Shown: positions 28,801 through 38,772, counted from the stretch's first letter. The stretch is 64,000 nucleotides of DNA from Emiliania huxleyi CCMP1516 (GCF_000372725.1 NW_005200250.1:897721-961720), one strand, 5' to 3'. The notes: generated from the letters alone by a model not told the origin. A program made the numbers and translations.

Positions 28801-31513
28801 CAGGCGACACACGCGCTGGACACCCCCGTCCGGACTCTCCAAAGGCACTCCAAGACACTCCCAAGACAGCTTCCTGGACACTCCCGTGGCACTTCCCCCT
28901 TCTGCACGGCGGCCTCTTTCCGCAGGTCGGCGAGATCTCCCCATATCTCCCCAATCTCCCCATATCTCGTGCTCTTTCCGCAGGTCGGCGCCGCCCGACG
29001 ACGCGGACGACGCGGACGGCGCGTCGCCTCCCCCCTTCGTCAAGGCGCTCCTCCCCGACTATCTCTCCCCTCTCCCCTGTCTCTCCCCTATCTCTCCCCT
29101 ATACCCCCCCCCTTCGTCAAGGCGCTCCTCCCCGACGGGCCGGACGGCCCCGCCTACCTCCTGTGCACCGTCTCTGGCTTCCGGACCGACTACAGCCGCG
29201 TCTCGCCCGAGGAGGCGAGCGCGCTCGTCGGCGAGAGAGGGTCGGCCCGGCCGCTCGGGGTGACGCGCTACGACTCAAAGGGCGACGAGGCCCGACCCTC
29301 CGCCCCGCCGCCGCCGCTGGGCGTGAGGCGACCGGTGCGGCTGACGCGCGGCACGGGCTCTGTAGGTCTGCGTCGGCTCGGGCGGCTTCTCGCACACGGA
29401 CTCGAAGGCGGATCTGGTGGACCGCTTCTTCGAGCTGGTCGACGCGGGCGGTGGAAAGGCAGCTCTCCTCTTCCCGGGCCCTCCCCCAAGCCTTCTCGGA
29501 ACTTGCCTGCAGGTCGACACGGACTCGGATGAGCAGCTCTCTGTCGCCGAGCTGCGCGCCGCGCTCGAGGGGCAGCGCGAGGTGCTCAAGCTGCTGCAGG
29601 GGGTGGGGCCCGCCTTCGCCACCGCCGAGGAGCTGCTCCGGATGATGGACGCCGACCGCTCCGGCGCCGTCTCCCGCCGCGAGTTCAAGACGTTCGTGTT
29701 GCGCCAGATCGCCCGCTCGCCGCGCGACTCACCGGCGGTGCCGCGCCGCGCCATCACCGCACCCGCCGCCACGCCCGCCGCCGCCCCTGACCGTCGCCCG
29801 CCGCGGCCGTCTTCCTCCTCCGCCGCCCCCCCGCCGATTCCGTCGCCTCCGTCGTCACCGCCTCCGCCGCCGGGCGAGGGCGACGGCTGTCCGCTCGGCG
29901 TCTCGGCCGAGGTGGCGCCGCTGCGCTCGCTCCCGTCGCTGCGGCTGCTCGGCGAGCAGCTCGATCCGGACGACACCGCCGAGCTCGGAGCGCTGCTCGG
30001 ACGCGCGGCGAGACCCGCCAACCTCGCCTTTCTCTCCACCCTCGCCGCCGGCGCGGCGCCCAAGCCGGCTTTGCCGCCGCCCGCAGCCGCGGCCGCGCCG
30101 CGCGCCAGTGACGCGTCGAGCGCCGGTGACGCGGACGCGGACGCGGACGCGGTGCGCGAGATGCTTTCGGTGCCGCGGCGGCCCCGCACGGTCGCGGTGT
30201 TGGGGTCGGTCCTCGCCGGGCGGGCGACTGAGGCCGCGGCCAACGGCTCGGGGGCAGGGGGCGGCGGCTCGGCCGCGGCGCGTGAGGCTGCGAGCGACGC
30301 GTTGGAGGCGCGCCGGCTGCTCGACCTCGCCGTCCGCGATCGGCCCCGCAGCTTGCTGCGCTTGCTGTGCGCCACGGCGGACGCGGCTGCCGCCCGCGAG
30401 GTCACGCGCCACGGGAGAGTCGCGCCGCAGCAGGGAGGGAGGGCGACCGCGGGCGAGTCGCTCCCGGCGATGGAGAGGGCGGTCTTGCTCGTCCACCCTC
30501 CCGTGATGGGCTGCGCGGCGCACCGCATCGCCGCCGCACTGACGGGCGGCGGCGGGCGAGGCGGCCTCGCGTCGCCGCTCGAGGGCGGCCGCTGCTACGC
30601 GTGGCGAGTCGTCAACCGGTACTACAGCGCCACACTCTCGCTGCTCGTCGTTCCCGACACCGACGCGACGCACGCCCCGCTCGCGGCGGCGGCGGCCGAG
30701 GCGGGCGCGGTGCTGCTGCTCTTTGACCGCTCCGCGGCCGCCGCCGCCGGCGAGAGCGGGTGGGCGCGCGTGACCGGGCGGTGGGGCAGTGATCTGCCGA
30801 GCGCAGACGAGCTGTCCGAGTTTGTGCTGCTGCTGCTCGGCGATTGCGGCGGCGCGCCGGGGGAGGCGCCTCCGACGCACCCGGAGGCGTGCTTCGAGTT
30901 CGCGCTCGAGCACGGCGGCGAGATTGTCGAGATCGACTCGGCGGCCGGCTCGGCGGACATGGAGCAGCTCGCGCCGCTCGCCGCAGCCTCGCGCGGGGCG
31001 ACCTCCCCGGCCGGCGGCCGCGGCGGCGACGAGTCTGACGGCCTCTCCAGGGTGCTGGAGGCGGTGCAGTGCCGCCGCTGGCCAGAGGAGGCGGCCGGGG
31101 CGGCCAACGGCAGCGCCGAGGTGCGCCCGCAGAACGGCAGCGCTTCCGGACCCGCGGACCTCGCGGCTTCCGGAGCGCGGGCCGTGGCCGCAGCGGCGCA
31201 GGAGGAGATGCACCGCCGCGCCGCCGCCGAGCGGCTGGCGGCGCGCGACGAGGAGGCGGAGCGGCACATGGCGGCGCTGGTGGGAGAGGGCGAGCCGAAC
31301 GGAGGCGGCGAGGGCGGCGGCGCCGCCGCCTCCGTTGGCCGGCTGGAGAGGGACGACGAAAAGCTCGAGCGGCTCTTTGAGCAAATGGGTCAGATCCGCA
31401 ACAGCGGAGCCAGCCTCCCCGACGATGAGCGGCGAGAGCGCGCGGCAGCTCTGGCGCAGGAGATGGCGCGCATGCTCGCGGATGGGGAGGACGAGGACGA
31501 GGATGACGAATAG
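25802..31513 (+). CDS. Calcineurin-like metallophosphatase with EF-hands, continuing into an AAGAB-like region
   Basis: Exons: 25802-26488, 26577-26661, 26889-26944, 27445-27493, 27706-27783, 27991-28034, 28107-28291, 28362-28422, 28621-28778, 28984-29044, 29122 to about 29226 (or 29259), 29366-29437 and 29513-31513. Metallophosphatase motifs are FLTDVEGN, FGGDAVDKGG, LLMGNRDINK, LVHGG and VVGHTPHGNCP followed by CDTSYSDM. A Gly/Ser run lies near residues 155-170. Two canonical EF-hand loops follow: DTDSDEQLSVAE and DADRSGAVSRRE. The last exon then stays open without a stop through about 230 Pro/Ala-rich residues into a region resembling alpha/gamma-adaptin-binding protein p34 (see separate entry). 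PPEF-type phosphatases combine these first two modules; the third would be new. Two overlapping or adjacent genes are the alternative. Introns are seven GT-AG, four GC-AG and one unresolved. Confidence 0.8.
27220..27440 (+). repeat. CCGCCACCCTCGCC array inside a phosphatase intron
   Basis: A degenerate array of CCGCCACCCTCGCC units fills the 3' half of the 500-nt intron 26945-27444. One frame reads as (SPPPP)n, but the flanking phosphatase frame does not need it, so it is treated as intronic. Confidence 0.7.
27494..27705 (+). repeat. Three tandem intron-sized units, each ending in an acceptor
   Basis: Units start at 27494, 27564 and 27635, and the true exon starts at 27706, a 70-71 nt period. 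Every unit begins with a copy of the exon start (GCGAGTGGACAGCCTCCCCC, the first with one change) and ends CTTCTCCTAG. The splice model uses the first GC donor and the last AG, but four equivalent AG|GC sites exist. Confidence 0.88.
27784..27990 (+). repeat. ATATCTCCCC array intron with duplicated splice donor
   Basis: The 5' part is about six ATATCTCCCC units and the 3' part three GTCTCCGGACCCCT units. The exon/donor sequence CGTGCCCGGCTCGCGCGGCG with GTGTGCTACC occurs at both about 27762 and 27849, flanking the array. Confidence 0.8.
28423..28620 (+). repeat. CACCTCGGCTC array forming an intron
   Basis: A GT-AG intron of 198 nt, most of it 11-bp units CACCTCGGCTC changing midway to CACCTCGGCCG (about 15 copies). 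Similar GGTGCGGCCGA units fill a sugar-porter intron (16660-16700). Confidence 0.85.
30470..31513 (+). CDS. AAGAB: AAGAB/p34-like (alpha- and gamma-adaptin-binding) region
   Basis: From the in-frame ATG at 30470 (MERAVLLVHPPVMGC) the frame encodes 347 residues with the features of the adaptin-binding p34 family: a G-domain-like core with YAWRVVNRYYSATLSLLVV, AVLLLFDRS, then CFEFALEHGGEIVEID, GLSRVLEAVQCRRWP, and a C-terminal helical adaptin-binding segment (LERLFEQMGQIRNSGASLP...MARMLADGEDEDEDDE). In animals AAGAB chaperones AP-1/AP-2 adaptor assembly for vesicle traffic. It may be a separate gene or the C-terminal part of the upstream phosphatase/EF-hand protein, because no stop separates them. 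The identification rests on these recalled motifs and not on a search. Confidence 0.68.
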   Translation: MERAVLLVHPPVMGCAAHRIAAALTGGGGRGGLASPLEGGRCYAWRVVNRYYSATLSLLVVPDTDATHAPLAAAAAEAGAVLLLFDRSAAAAAGESGWARVTGRWGSDLPSADELSEFVLLLLGDCGGAPGEAPPTHPEACFEFALEHGGEIVEIDSAAGSADMEQLAPLAAASRGATSPAGGRGGDESDGLSRVLEAVQCRRWPEEAAGAANGSAEVRPQNGSASGPADLAASGARAVAAAAQEEMHRRAAAERLAARDEEAERHMAALVGEGEPNGGGEGGGAAASVGRLERDDEKLERLFEQMGQIRNSGASLPDDERRERAAALAQEMARMLADGEDEDEDDE

Positions 31514-32966
31514 TCACTGACACCATCCGAAGCACGGCGGCAGCCATTGCTCGCCGCACCGCCCCAACAGTTAAGTATTTTGTTGATTATGTTTGAGTGT
31601 TTGTCTCAGCCGAGTTGAGTTGGTTGTGAGGAGACTCCGGGGGGGAGATCGCGCGCTCGCTACAACTCGAGGGACGAGGCGCCATGACGGCGCGTCCACA
31701 AAACGCCACACACCTTCAAAAACACGCGCGTCACGCGCCAGATGAGAGCGAGGGAGGAGACACACGCACACACCGAGACCGACGACGCCGGCCGAGCACA
31801 AGTAGCCGCTCTGTTACACTTGTGTTTACTACGCCCCCGTTTGCCCTGTCCATTGAGTCCCGAGAAGTTGTTTACTAGTGTGTGCGCTGCGCGCGATGGA
31901 TAGGCTGGTCCATTGAGAGTCCCGAGGAGTTGTTTACTAGTGTGTGCAGCGCACTGGTCCATTTGAGAGTCCCGAGAAGTTGTTTACTAGTGTGTGCGCA
32001 GCGAACGATGGGTAAGCTGGTCCATTGAGAGTCCCGAGAAGTTGAGGAGAGCGCCAGTGCATGGGCACACCCACCCACCCAGCACTTTTATCTTTTTTTT
32101 AGAGTGTGCGATCTCGATGCGATGCGATGGCGGCGATGTTGATGATCGAGTCGCTTAACCGGCTTCTAACCTAGGGCCTCACATCCCGGCCCCCCTCCCT
32201 GCGCGTGGGCCTTCTAGGCCCGCGGGTAGTCTCCCCTCGGCCGCTGGCGGCCGCCCTGATGGCCCAGCTGAACCAGGTCGGCCGTCCCTCAGCGGCAGCC
32301 TGGCTGGGCCCGCCGTCGCACCCGCCATGCTAGCGCGAGGTTCGGTCCGGCTGGCAGGTCGTGGCATGTGTACCAAGGCGGCCGAGGAGCCAATCCCGAA
32401 GTTCTCCATTAAGAACCCACCAATCACGTGGTTGGTGGCTGTCCTCAGCGTCAAGTGAGCCAGTCCTTACGAATAGCACAAGCCTCCTTCGCCGCACACG
32501 TATCTGACCCAAGCAATCCTCGCATGTGCTGCCGCAGCTACTTGCTCTCCGTGCGCTGGGCCATCAAGGCGCGGCTCTTGCTGTGGGCCTCAATGCTCGC
32601 CCCCCCCAACATGGCCGAGAGATCAATATCGTCCTGGACTGCGCTATAGGACAAAGAGCTTGCCGCCAAGGTGGCAGCGATCGAGGCGGCGAAGAAGTGA
32701 GCACAAGCCGACTGCCGCGTAGCACCGCCAAGAGGCGCTGCCCTGTGTGGACAGTGGACATCGTGTGCATGTGCGACGAAAGATGAAAGTGCCCTGCGGC
32801 GGCGCCGGCGGCGCCCGCTCGCCCTCGCGCCTCGCCCCTCCGCCCTCGCGCGGAAAGACCAAGTTCCGGCGCTAAGCATACGTACGGTACCCTCACGACC
32901 ACTGTGGCAAACTGGTCCGAACGTAAAGAGGTGTGAACAAAAGTGAACGTTGTGCGCCTGCATTAG
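31514..32966. other. Intergenic region between convergent genes
   Basis: Apart from the tandem repeat at about 31847-32048 and a GGGCCTTCTAGGCCCGCGGG palindrome-like motif near 32207-32226 that recurs near 38450, nothing is recognised. Confidence 0.5.
31847..32048. repeat. Four-copy ~50-60-bp tandem repeat
   Basis: Units start with GGTCCATTGAGAGTCCCGAG, continue AAGTTGTTTACTAGTGTGTG and end in a variable GCGCAGCG tail. Three units are nearly complete and one partial. The irregular period and lack of conserved spacers argue against CRISPR. Confidence 0.88.
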
Positions 32967-35321
32967 CTAACTTGCAGGCGGCGCGCGGGACCGCAGCCAC
33001 GCGAGCACGCGGCGCTTATTCCGCTCCTTAGCAAGGTCGTGCGCATTCAACCCGGCGAGGTTCCTCTCCTCGAGGGACGCGCCCTGCTGCAGCAGCCGCT
33101 CAATCTGGCCGAGGTCCTCCGCAATCACCGCCTTGAACAGCTTCTGTGTCTTGTCCGTCGCCACGGCGGCGGTTGGAGATCTGCTCGGCCAGCCGCTGCT
33201 GCCGCTGCTGCCGCTGCTGCCGCTGCTGCCGCTGCAGCCGCGGCCACCGGGCGAGCTCGCACGGCTGCCTGCCAGCTGAGAGGAGGGCCGACGCTGGCCG
33301 TCGGCTGGCTCGGACTCCGCGGGGGCTCCAGCGCCCTGGTCTCCCCTGCTCGCTCCTCCAGTCGCCCCCTTCTTCAGCCTCAGAACCTCCGCCCTCGACG
33401 CCGCCAGCTCTCGCTTTGCTGCCGACAGCGCGCTATGGGCTTCGTGCGCCGCGGCCTGGCTCTTCCCGACGACAGCGCGGCTGCTCTCGAGCTCCGCTTT
33501 CAGCTTGGCCATGGCCGCTGCCGACTCCTCCCGCACCAGCCCACACCGCGGCGCCTGCGTGTCCGCCTGTCCGCAGCCAGACGTGTGAAGAGACGCTGCC
33601 GACGCATCTCGACCTTCGGCCTGCTTCGCCTGCGCGACCGCAACCTCCTCGGTCGCGCGCTGCGAGACCGCCGCAAGCTCCGCTCGCAGCGCAACCACCT
33701 CTGCCTGCGCCGCGGCCGCTGCCTCGGCCGCCGTGTCGGCGCGAGACCGCTCCGCCTCCAGCGCCGCCGCCGCCCCTCCTGCCGCCTCGGCCGCCGCCTT
33801 GCGCGCAGCCAGTGCCTCCGCCACCACCGCATCGAGCTCGGCGCTGCTCGCCGCCGCCTTGGCCTCGGCCGCGGCGAGCGAACGCCCGGCCACCTCAGCC
33901 GCCTCCCTCGCCCCCGCCGCCGCCCTCCCGCTCTTCTCGAGCTCCGCCTCCAACGCCGCAGCCTTTGAGGCCGCCTCGGACGCCTCTGCCCGCGCCTCCG
34001 CCGCTTCACGCGCCAATGCCGCCGCCTCCTGCGACGCCGCCGCCGCTGCCGCCTCCACCGCCGCCGCCGTTCGCACCTCGGCAGCCGCCTTCGCCTCTGC
34101 CGCAGCCGCCTCCGCCTCCGCCGCCGCCGCTGCCGCCGCCGCCGCCGCCTCCGCCCGCGCGCCCTCCACCGCCTCCGCCACCGCCTCAGCGACCGCCGCT
34201 TCGCTCTCCTCGCGTGTCGCCGCCCCGTCCTGTGCTGCCGACAACGCCTCGGCCCGCCCCGCCGCCGCTGCCGCCTCCACCGCTGCCGCTGCTCGCGCCT
34301 CGGCCGCCACTGCCGCTTCTGCAGCAGCCGCAGCGGCCTCCGCCCGCGCCGCCTCCACCGCCTCCGCCACCGCTACCGCCACCGCCGCCGCCACCGCCGC
34401 CGCTTGGTCCTCATGGCAGCCGATCATCTCAGCCTGTGCCACTGTCGCCGACTCTATCCGCGCGACCTCCACCGCCTCCGACATGGCCGCCTCCACCGCC
34501 TCCGCCACGGCCTCGTGCACCGCCGCCGCCTGTCGAGTCTCTGCCGCCGCCTCCGCCTCTGCTGCCGCAGACTCCGCCTCCGCACGCGCCGCCTCCACCG
34601 CCTCCGACACCGCCGCCGCCAGGATTGCCTCGTGGTCTGCGCGAAGCTGTGCACCCTCCAGCTCGCTCCTCGCTCTCGCATCGGCCGCCGCCTTGAGCTG
34701 CTCCTCGAGTGCCGCCACCGCCGCCTCGGCCGTGCGCAGCTCTTGGCGCAGCTCAATGCTCGCATCGGCGGACGTCGCCGCGCTCTCGTGGACCATCTGG
34801 GCGACGGCAGCGCTCTTCGCCATGGCCAGGATCTCCTCGTGGTCTGCGCGAAGCTCTGCGCCCTCCAACTCTGCCGCCGTCGCTCTTCTCGCCGCCTCGG
34901 CCGCCGCTGCCTCGGCCGCCAACGCGCGCATCTCGGCCGCCTCCACGGCCGCCGCCGCCGCCGCCGCCTCCGCCTCTGCCGCAGTGGCGCGCGCCTCAGT
35001 CTTGCTCAGCTTGGATATCGTGCTCAGCTTGCTGCCCAACTTGCTGCCCAGCTTGCTCTCATCGCGCGGGGTGGCAATCGCGGCTTTGCGCAGCCATGTC
35101 TGAGCCTCGCTCGCCTCGCTCGCCTCCCCGTTTGCCCGCGGCGGGGGCGGCGGTGGCGGCGGACATGGCTGAGGAGGGGGATGAGGCGTGAGTCGATTTC
35201 GTGGTGACGGTGGCAGCGGTTGACGCCTGGCCCGCCAGCGAGCAAGGTGCTCCTGCAGCAGGCAGACAGCGAGCACCTGAGCTTTCGAGCCTACGACTTC
35301 TGGGAGCTCCTCCGTCGTCAT
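32967..35321 (-). CDS. Ala/Glu-rich coiled-coil protein with a C-terminal ankyrin unit
   Basis: A 784-residue intronless ORF from ATG 35321 (MTTEELPEVVGSKAQVLAV); an upstream extension to 35402 is possible. After a Pro-rich stretch, residues about 95-640 are an almost unbroken Ala/Glu/Arg heptad coiled coil. A Ser/Gly linker precedes a final ankyrin-like helix pair: KLFKAVIAEDLGQIERLLQQGASLEERNLAG split over residues 730-760, then AHDLAKERNKRRVLAWL. The function is unknown; a scaffold is likely. Extreme Ala richness opens long frames on the other strand (33.1-35.2 kb), which I regard as shadows. Confidence 0.6.
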   Translation of the reverse strand: MTTEELPEVVGSKAQVLAVCLLQEHLARWRARRQPLPPSPRNRLTPHPPPQPCPPPPPPPPRANGEASEASEAQTWLRKAAIATPRDESKLGSKLGSKLSTISKLSKTEARATAAEAEAAAAAAAVEAAEMRALAAEAAAAEAARRATAAELEGAELRADHEEILAMAKSAAVAQMVHESAATSADASIELRQELRTAEAAVAALEEQLKAAADARARSELEGAQLRADHEAILAAAVSEAVEAARAEAESAAAEAEAAAETRQAAAVHEAVAEAVEAAMSEAVEVARIESATVAQAEMIGCHEDQAAAVAAAVAVAVAEAVEAARAEAAAAAAEAAVAAEARAAAAVEAAAAAGRAEALSAAQDGAATREESEAAVAEAVAEAVEGARAEAAAAAAAAAAEAEAAAAEAKAAAEVRTAAAVEAAAAAASQEAAALAREAAEARAEASEAASKAAALEAELEKSGRAAAGAREAAEVAGRSLAAAEAKAAASSAELDAVVAEALAARKAAAEAAGGAAAALEAERSRADTAAEAAAAAQAEVVALRAELAAVSQRATEEVAVAQAKQAEGRDASAASLHTSGCGQADTQAPRCGLVREESAAAMAKLKAELESSRAVVGKSQAAAHEAHSALSAAKRELAASRAEVLRLKKGATGGASRGDQGAGAPAESEPADGQRRPSSQLAGSRASSPGGRGCSGSSGSSGSSGSSGWPSRSPTAAVATDKTQKLFKAVIAEDLGQIERLLQQGASLEERNLAGLNAHDLAKERNKRRVLAWLRSRAPPAS

Positions 35322-35469
35322 GATATCGGGAGCTGAGACCCAGATAGGGGGCATGCACTGCGCCCAGTTATTTTTTGGCGCGGGCCGTCGGCGGGCGTGC
35401 ACACAGAGACGAGAGGAAGAATTCTACGAGCACAAGTCCCTCTCACAGCAGATGGCACGAACTAGATAC

Positions 35470-35665
35470 CTCAGGTCAACCTCACGGGATCCATTGGCGG
35501 CTTCGCCACCGACACACACGCCTACTACGTGCCATACGACAACGGCGCGTACAGCGTCTACGCGGCGCGCGTCTCGCTCTCCGACTCTTTCTTCCTCCTC
35601 GGGCGTCGACAACGACTCCATCCTGAAGGGATCCATTGGCGGCTTCGCCACCGACACAACACTAG
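35470..35665 (+). pseudogene. Fragment of a VPYDNGAY-repeat protein
   Basis: LTGSIGGFATDTHAYYVPYD and NGAYSVYAARVSL are followed by a second LKGSIGGFATDT copy. This resembles the repeated GFtDGtYgYlVPYnNGay unit of large algal repeat proteins. Only one and a half units remain and no start or further exons are visible. The fragment is flanked by GACGAGAGGAAGAATTCT at about 35410 and 35667, a direct repeat suggesting insertion. Confidence 0.45.
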
Positions 35666-35784
35666 ACGAGAGGAAGAATTCTTAAGCCCAACACTGTGGG
35701 GGACTATCGACTATCTCGCGCACTGCACTAAAGATAAAAAGAAGTTAATTTTACCTGTGACGATTTTCGCCTACTCAGGGGGCC

Positions 35785-38086
35785 CTAGATGGCCTCTCTG
35801 AATGGTTCGTCACGCGGGGCGGGGCGCCACCCATCGCAGTACGCCCTCAGCCGCTCCACATAGCGCGCCTTGGTCGCGCCGTCCACAAAGCACGCCTCGA
35901 GCGAGTTGCGCGCGAGGATCACGCACTCGTCGGCGGTGAGGCCGCAATCGCGCGCCGCATACAGGTAGTTGGACGCAACGAAACCGTCGTATGTGGCCTC
36001 ATCGAGCGCTCGGGACGCCGCGTCGACCCTGCCCAACGAGAAGTACGCCGGATCATCCGAGTTGAGCGTCACCTGAAGGCGAGGCGATGCAGCTGCCGGT
36101 TGAGGGCCGTCAGCGCCCGCCATGAGCGAACGGCCGAGACGACCGGGCGACAGACTGCAGTGGCCGTCTGGAGCACGGGTGCGGCTGCGTTGGCGGCTGT
36201 CACAATGCGCCTGGTCGCCCGCCTCGGGTCTCGGGTGTGTCTCTTGGGTGTGTCTCGCCTTGACGCCCGCCTCGAGCAGCGGACGCACCGGACACGCGCC
36301 GCAGAAGAAGCGCGCCTTTGCGGTCAAAAGCTCAAGAATCGCCCCCACGCGCCTCTCGCCGCGGCGTCAGCGGTGGGTGTGCGCCTGGATCTGCATGCGG
36401 AGGTTGGAGAGCGGGCAGACGGTGAGCGGCGTGCCCTGCCTGGCGAGCCGCGCGACGACGGACGCGTCCTCGAGGGAGCGAACCCCGTGGTCGACCCTCT
36501 CGACCTACCCACGCGCCATCCGCCGTTGTGTGAGACGCCGTCCCGCAGCATGGCCGCCGCACGCGGCCCTCCCCAGCCTGCAGCGTGTCCAGCGCCATCG
36601 CCACGTTCGCCGCGCCCTCCTCCTCGCCGGCGTGGCAGACCTGCTCATGCACCCTGCCGTGAAGACACGCTGCCGTGAAGAACCGCCGTCCACAGGCCCG
36701 CTCTCTTCAGCCCGCCCCTTGGTGGCAATCTCAGGTGCTCTCGGGGTTGTCTCACCAGCCGCAGCCCCGCCTCTTTTGCCCGGCGGTACGCGGGCAGGAA
36801 GCGCGAGGTCGAGCCAGGGCCAAACGGCCTGCGGTGGCGCGCGGGGCATTCAGCGAGGAGGGCGGCGGCGACGGCGGCCACGGAGGCGATGGCGGCCAGG
36901 GCGGTGGCATTGGCGGCGGTTACTACGGTGGTGATGGAGGTGGTGATGGAGGTAGGACGCAGTCGGGCCGCCGCCGCGCTCTGTGTGCCCGCGCGCCCCG
37001 TCCCGTTGTCCTGCCCGACGCCGACGATCTTGCTGACGTTGCCCGGCTTGAGCGCCTCGTCTAGCACCGCCATCGCCTCCTCGAGCGAGCGGTCCTGCAG
37101 GAAGGAGAGGATGAGGGCAGATTCGACGCCGAACGCCTAAAATCATAAGGCAACCGTCACCCCGAAACCCGATCCCACAACAGCCAACCACACGACGAGT
37201 GCCTCGCGGCCGTCCTCCGCCGCGCGCCACAAGCCACTGAGGACCGTGCCGTACGGCAGCTTGGCGGGGCCCACGCCGGTCGGGTCTCGCGCCGCCTGTG
37301 CGAAGTTTCAGGGAAGGTTGAGGGAAGCTTCTAGGCGGCGGGCCCCACGGACTCGCGCCGCCGCGCGGCATCATGTCTCGGCTACATCTCTGCCGTACCT
37401 CTGCTGCATCTCTGACGTGCCATGCTGCATCTCAGCTGCATCTCTGCATCTCGGTTGCCGGGTCGGCAGCGCTGCCCGAGACGTCACCGAAGCAGTGCGT
37501 CTGCGGGTCGAAGAAGATCTCGGCGCGGACGACGCCGTCGGCAGCCGCTCGACGGAGGTAGTCGGTCATCACGTCATAGAAGTCCTGCCGAGGATTCACA
37601 TCTGTCACGGCGCTTCGTGTTGGAGGTATGTCGGAGGTGTCTCTGCGCCTGCTCGGTGCGGTAGCAGGCGGAGCAGCGATTGTACTCCGTCAAGAAGGCA
37701 TTCAGCGCATTCTCTCCCTCACAGTACACCTGAACGTCCGCTCCCTCCACGTAGCCGGCCCTCGCCGCCGCTGCCTTGGCTGGGTCGAATGCGGCCGCGT
37801 TTGGCAGCCTGTTGCGCACGGCAATGTCGTGGGCGCGCTCGGCGGTGAGAGTTCCCTCGACGTGGACGTGCAGCTCGGCCTTTGGCAGCTTCTGAAGAAA
37901 CTGTGGCAGGTTCTGCATCGCAGCCAGTGCAGAAGCGCGGTCCAAGAGGCCGCTCTTGCGTGCACGTGCATCGGGCCAATGGGCGTCCTTGCCGGTGAAG
38001 TCTATGTGGTCATCGACCGCCGAGGCTTTGAGCACCTCAAAGGAAGTCAGCGGTGCTGTAGTCCCAACGCAGCGAGGGCTCGCCAT
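35785..38086 (-). CDS. Adenosine deaminase paralogue 1, multi-exon
   Basis: The start is ATG 38086 (MASPRCVGTTAPL); exon 1 runs to 37649 and includes NLPQFLQKLPKAELHVHVEG with the metal-binding HxH. A GC-AG intron 37585-37648 is followed by DFYDVMTDYLRRAAADGVV and FFDPQTHCFGDVSG. Further exons carry LPYGTVLSGLWRAAEDG, ALILSFLQDRSLEEAMAVLD, STSRFLPAYRRAKEAGL, CHAGEEEGAANVAMALDTLQ (catalytic Glu), RVDHGVRSLEDASVVARL, FFCGACPVRPLLEAGV and finally VTLNSDDPAYFSLGRVD to the end DEPFREAI. All zinc and catalytic residues of adenosine deaminases (HxH, HAGEE, DHG, SDDP) are present. The enzyme converts (deoxy)adenosine to inosine in purine salvage. Internal exon borders were not all resolved. Confidence 0.82.
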
Positions 38087-38240
38087 ACGGCCGTCCCAAG
38101 CTGCTACGGGCCCGGATCCTAACGCTGAGCCCGTCGGCACCGGCGGGGCGAAAGCACGGAGGCACCTGGCGAGCCTCGACCAGGGCTGTCGAGCGGGGGC
38201 CGGTTCGAGAAACGCCCGAGAAACGCGGTGTGAAGCGCCA

Positions 38241-38582
38241 TAGGAGGTATTTTCTTCTCAATAACAAGGCTGTGACACTACGGCACAGCCTCCTGCAGGT
38301 GCAGCGCCCGGGGCTTCGCCCAGCACCACTCGCAACAGCTCTCACGCGCCGCCGTCTGTGGCGACGCGCAGAACATCAACAACGCTGCTCGCAACATGCG
38401 TGTCGCGCACTCATTCATGACCGGTCTCAATGCCCCACCCCCCTGCGCGCGGGCCTTCTAAGCCCGCGGGTAGTCCCCCCCCATCCCCAGGGCCTCCAGG
38501 GCTCGCACCTCAACCTCTCACAGGCCAGCGCACAGCGCCATAGGTGATAGGAGGTATTTTCTTCTCAATAACAAGGCTGTGA
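38241..38582. repeat. 35-bp direct repeats 307 bp apart
   Basis: TAGGAGGTATTTTCTTCTCA and the following 15 bases (ending GGCTGTGA) occur at 38241-38275 and 38548-38582. The enclosed segment has no recognisable gene. Duplication or insertion with a long direct repeat are both possible. Confidence 0.8.
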
Positions 38583-38772
38583 ACCCTCGGAGACCCGTGT
38601 TTTTTTTATGGCCCTTTCCCTGCGAACGCGCACCCCCGGGGCTAGGGCTCTCTAGCCCGTAGCCCGATCCCGATCATCCGGCCCGCTGGGTGCGCTTCTT
38701 AGCTCCCCGGCGGCCCTGGATGTGAGTGAGGTTGATAACTGCACTCCAAGTGCTCCATCATCCGGCGCTTCC
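38583..38772. repeat. Dispersed repeat B, copy 2
   Basis: Same family as 19931-20185 (inverted) and 57060-57430, containing CTCTCTAGCCCGTAGCCCGA, CGATCATCCGGCCCGCTGG and CTGCACTCCAAGTGCTCC. The GGGCTAG/CTAGCCC inner block can form a hairpin. Confidence 0.8.

Noticed and set aside
29855-31559. Minus-strand ORFs opposite the EF-hand/AAGAB exon
   Set aside because: High-GC antisense frames; the plus strand carries the recognisable EF-hand and p34 motifs.
31847-32048. Regular repeats as a CRISPR array
   Set aside because: Unit length and spacing vary, no unique spacers, eukaryotic context.
33146-35103. Long plus-strand Ala/Ser/Pro-rich ORFs over the coiled-coil gene
   Set aside because: Shadows of GCN-rich codons on the minus strand; no domain or sensible start.
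38640-38720. Hairpin-rich block as a tRNA gene
   Set aside because: No A/B box or cloverleaf; it is part of repeat B.
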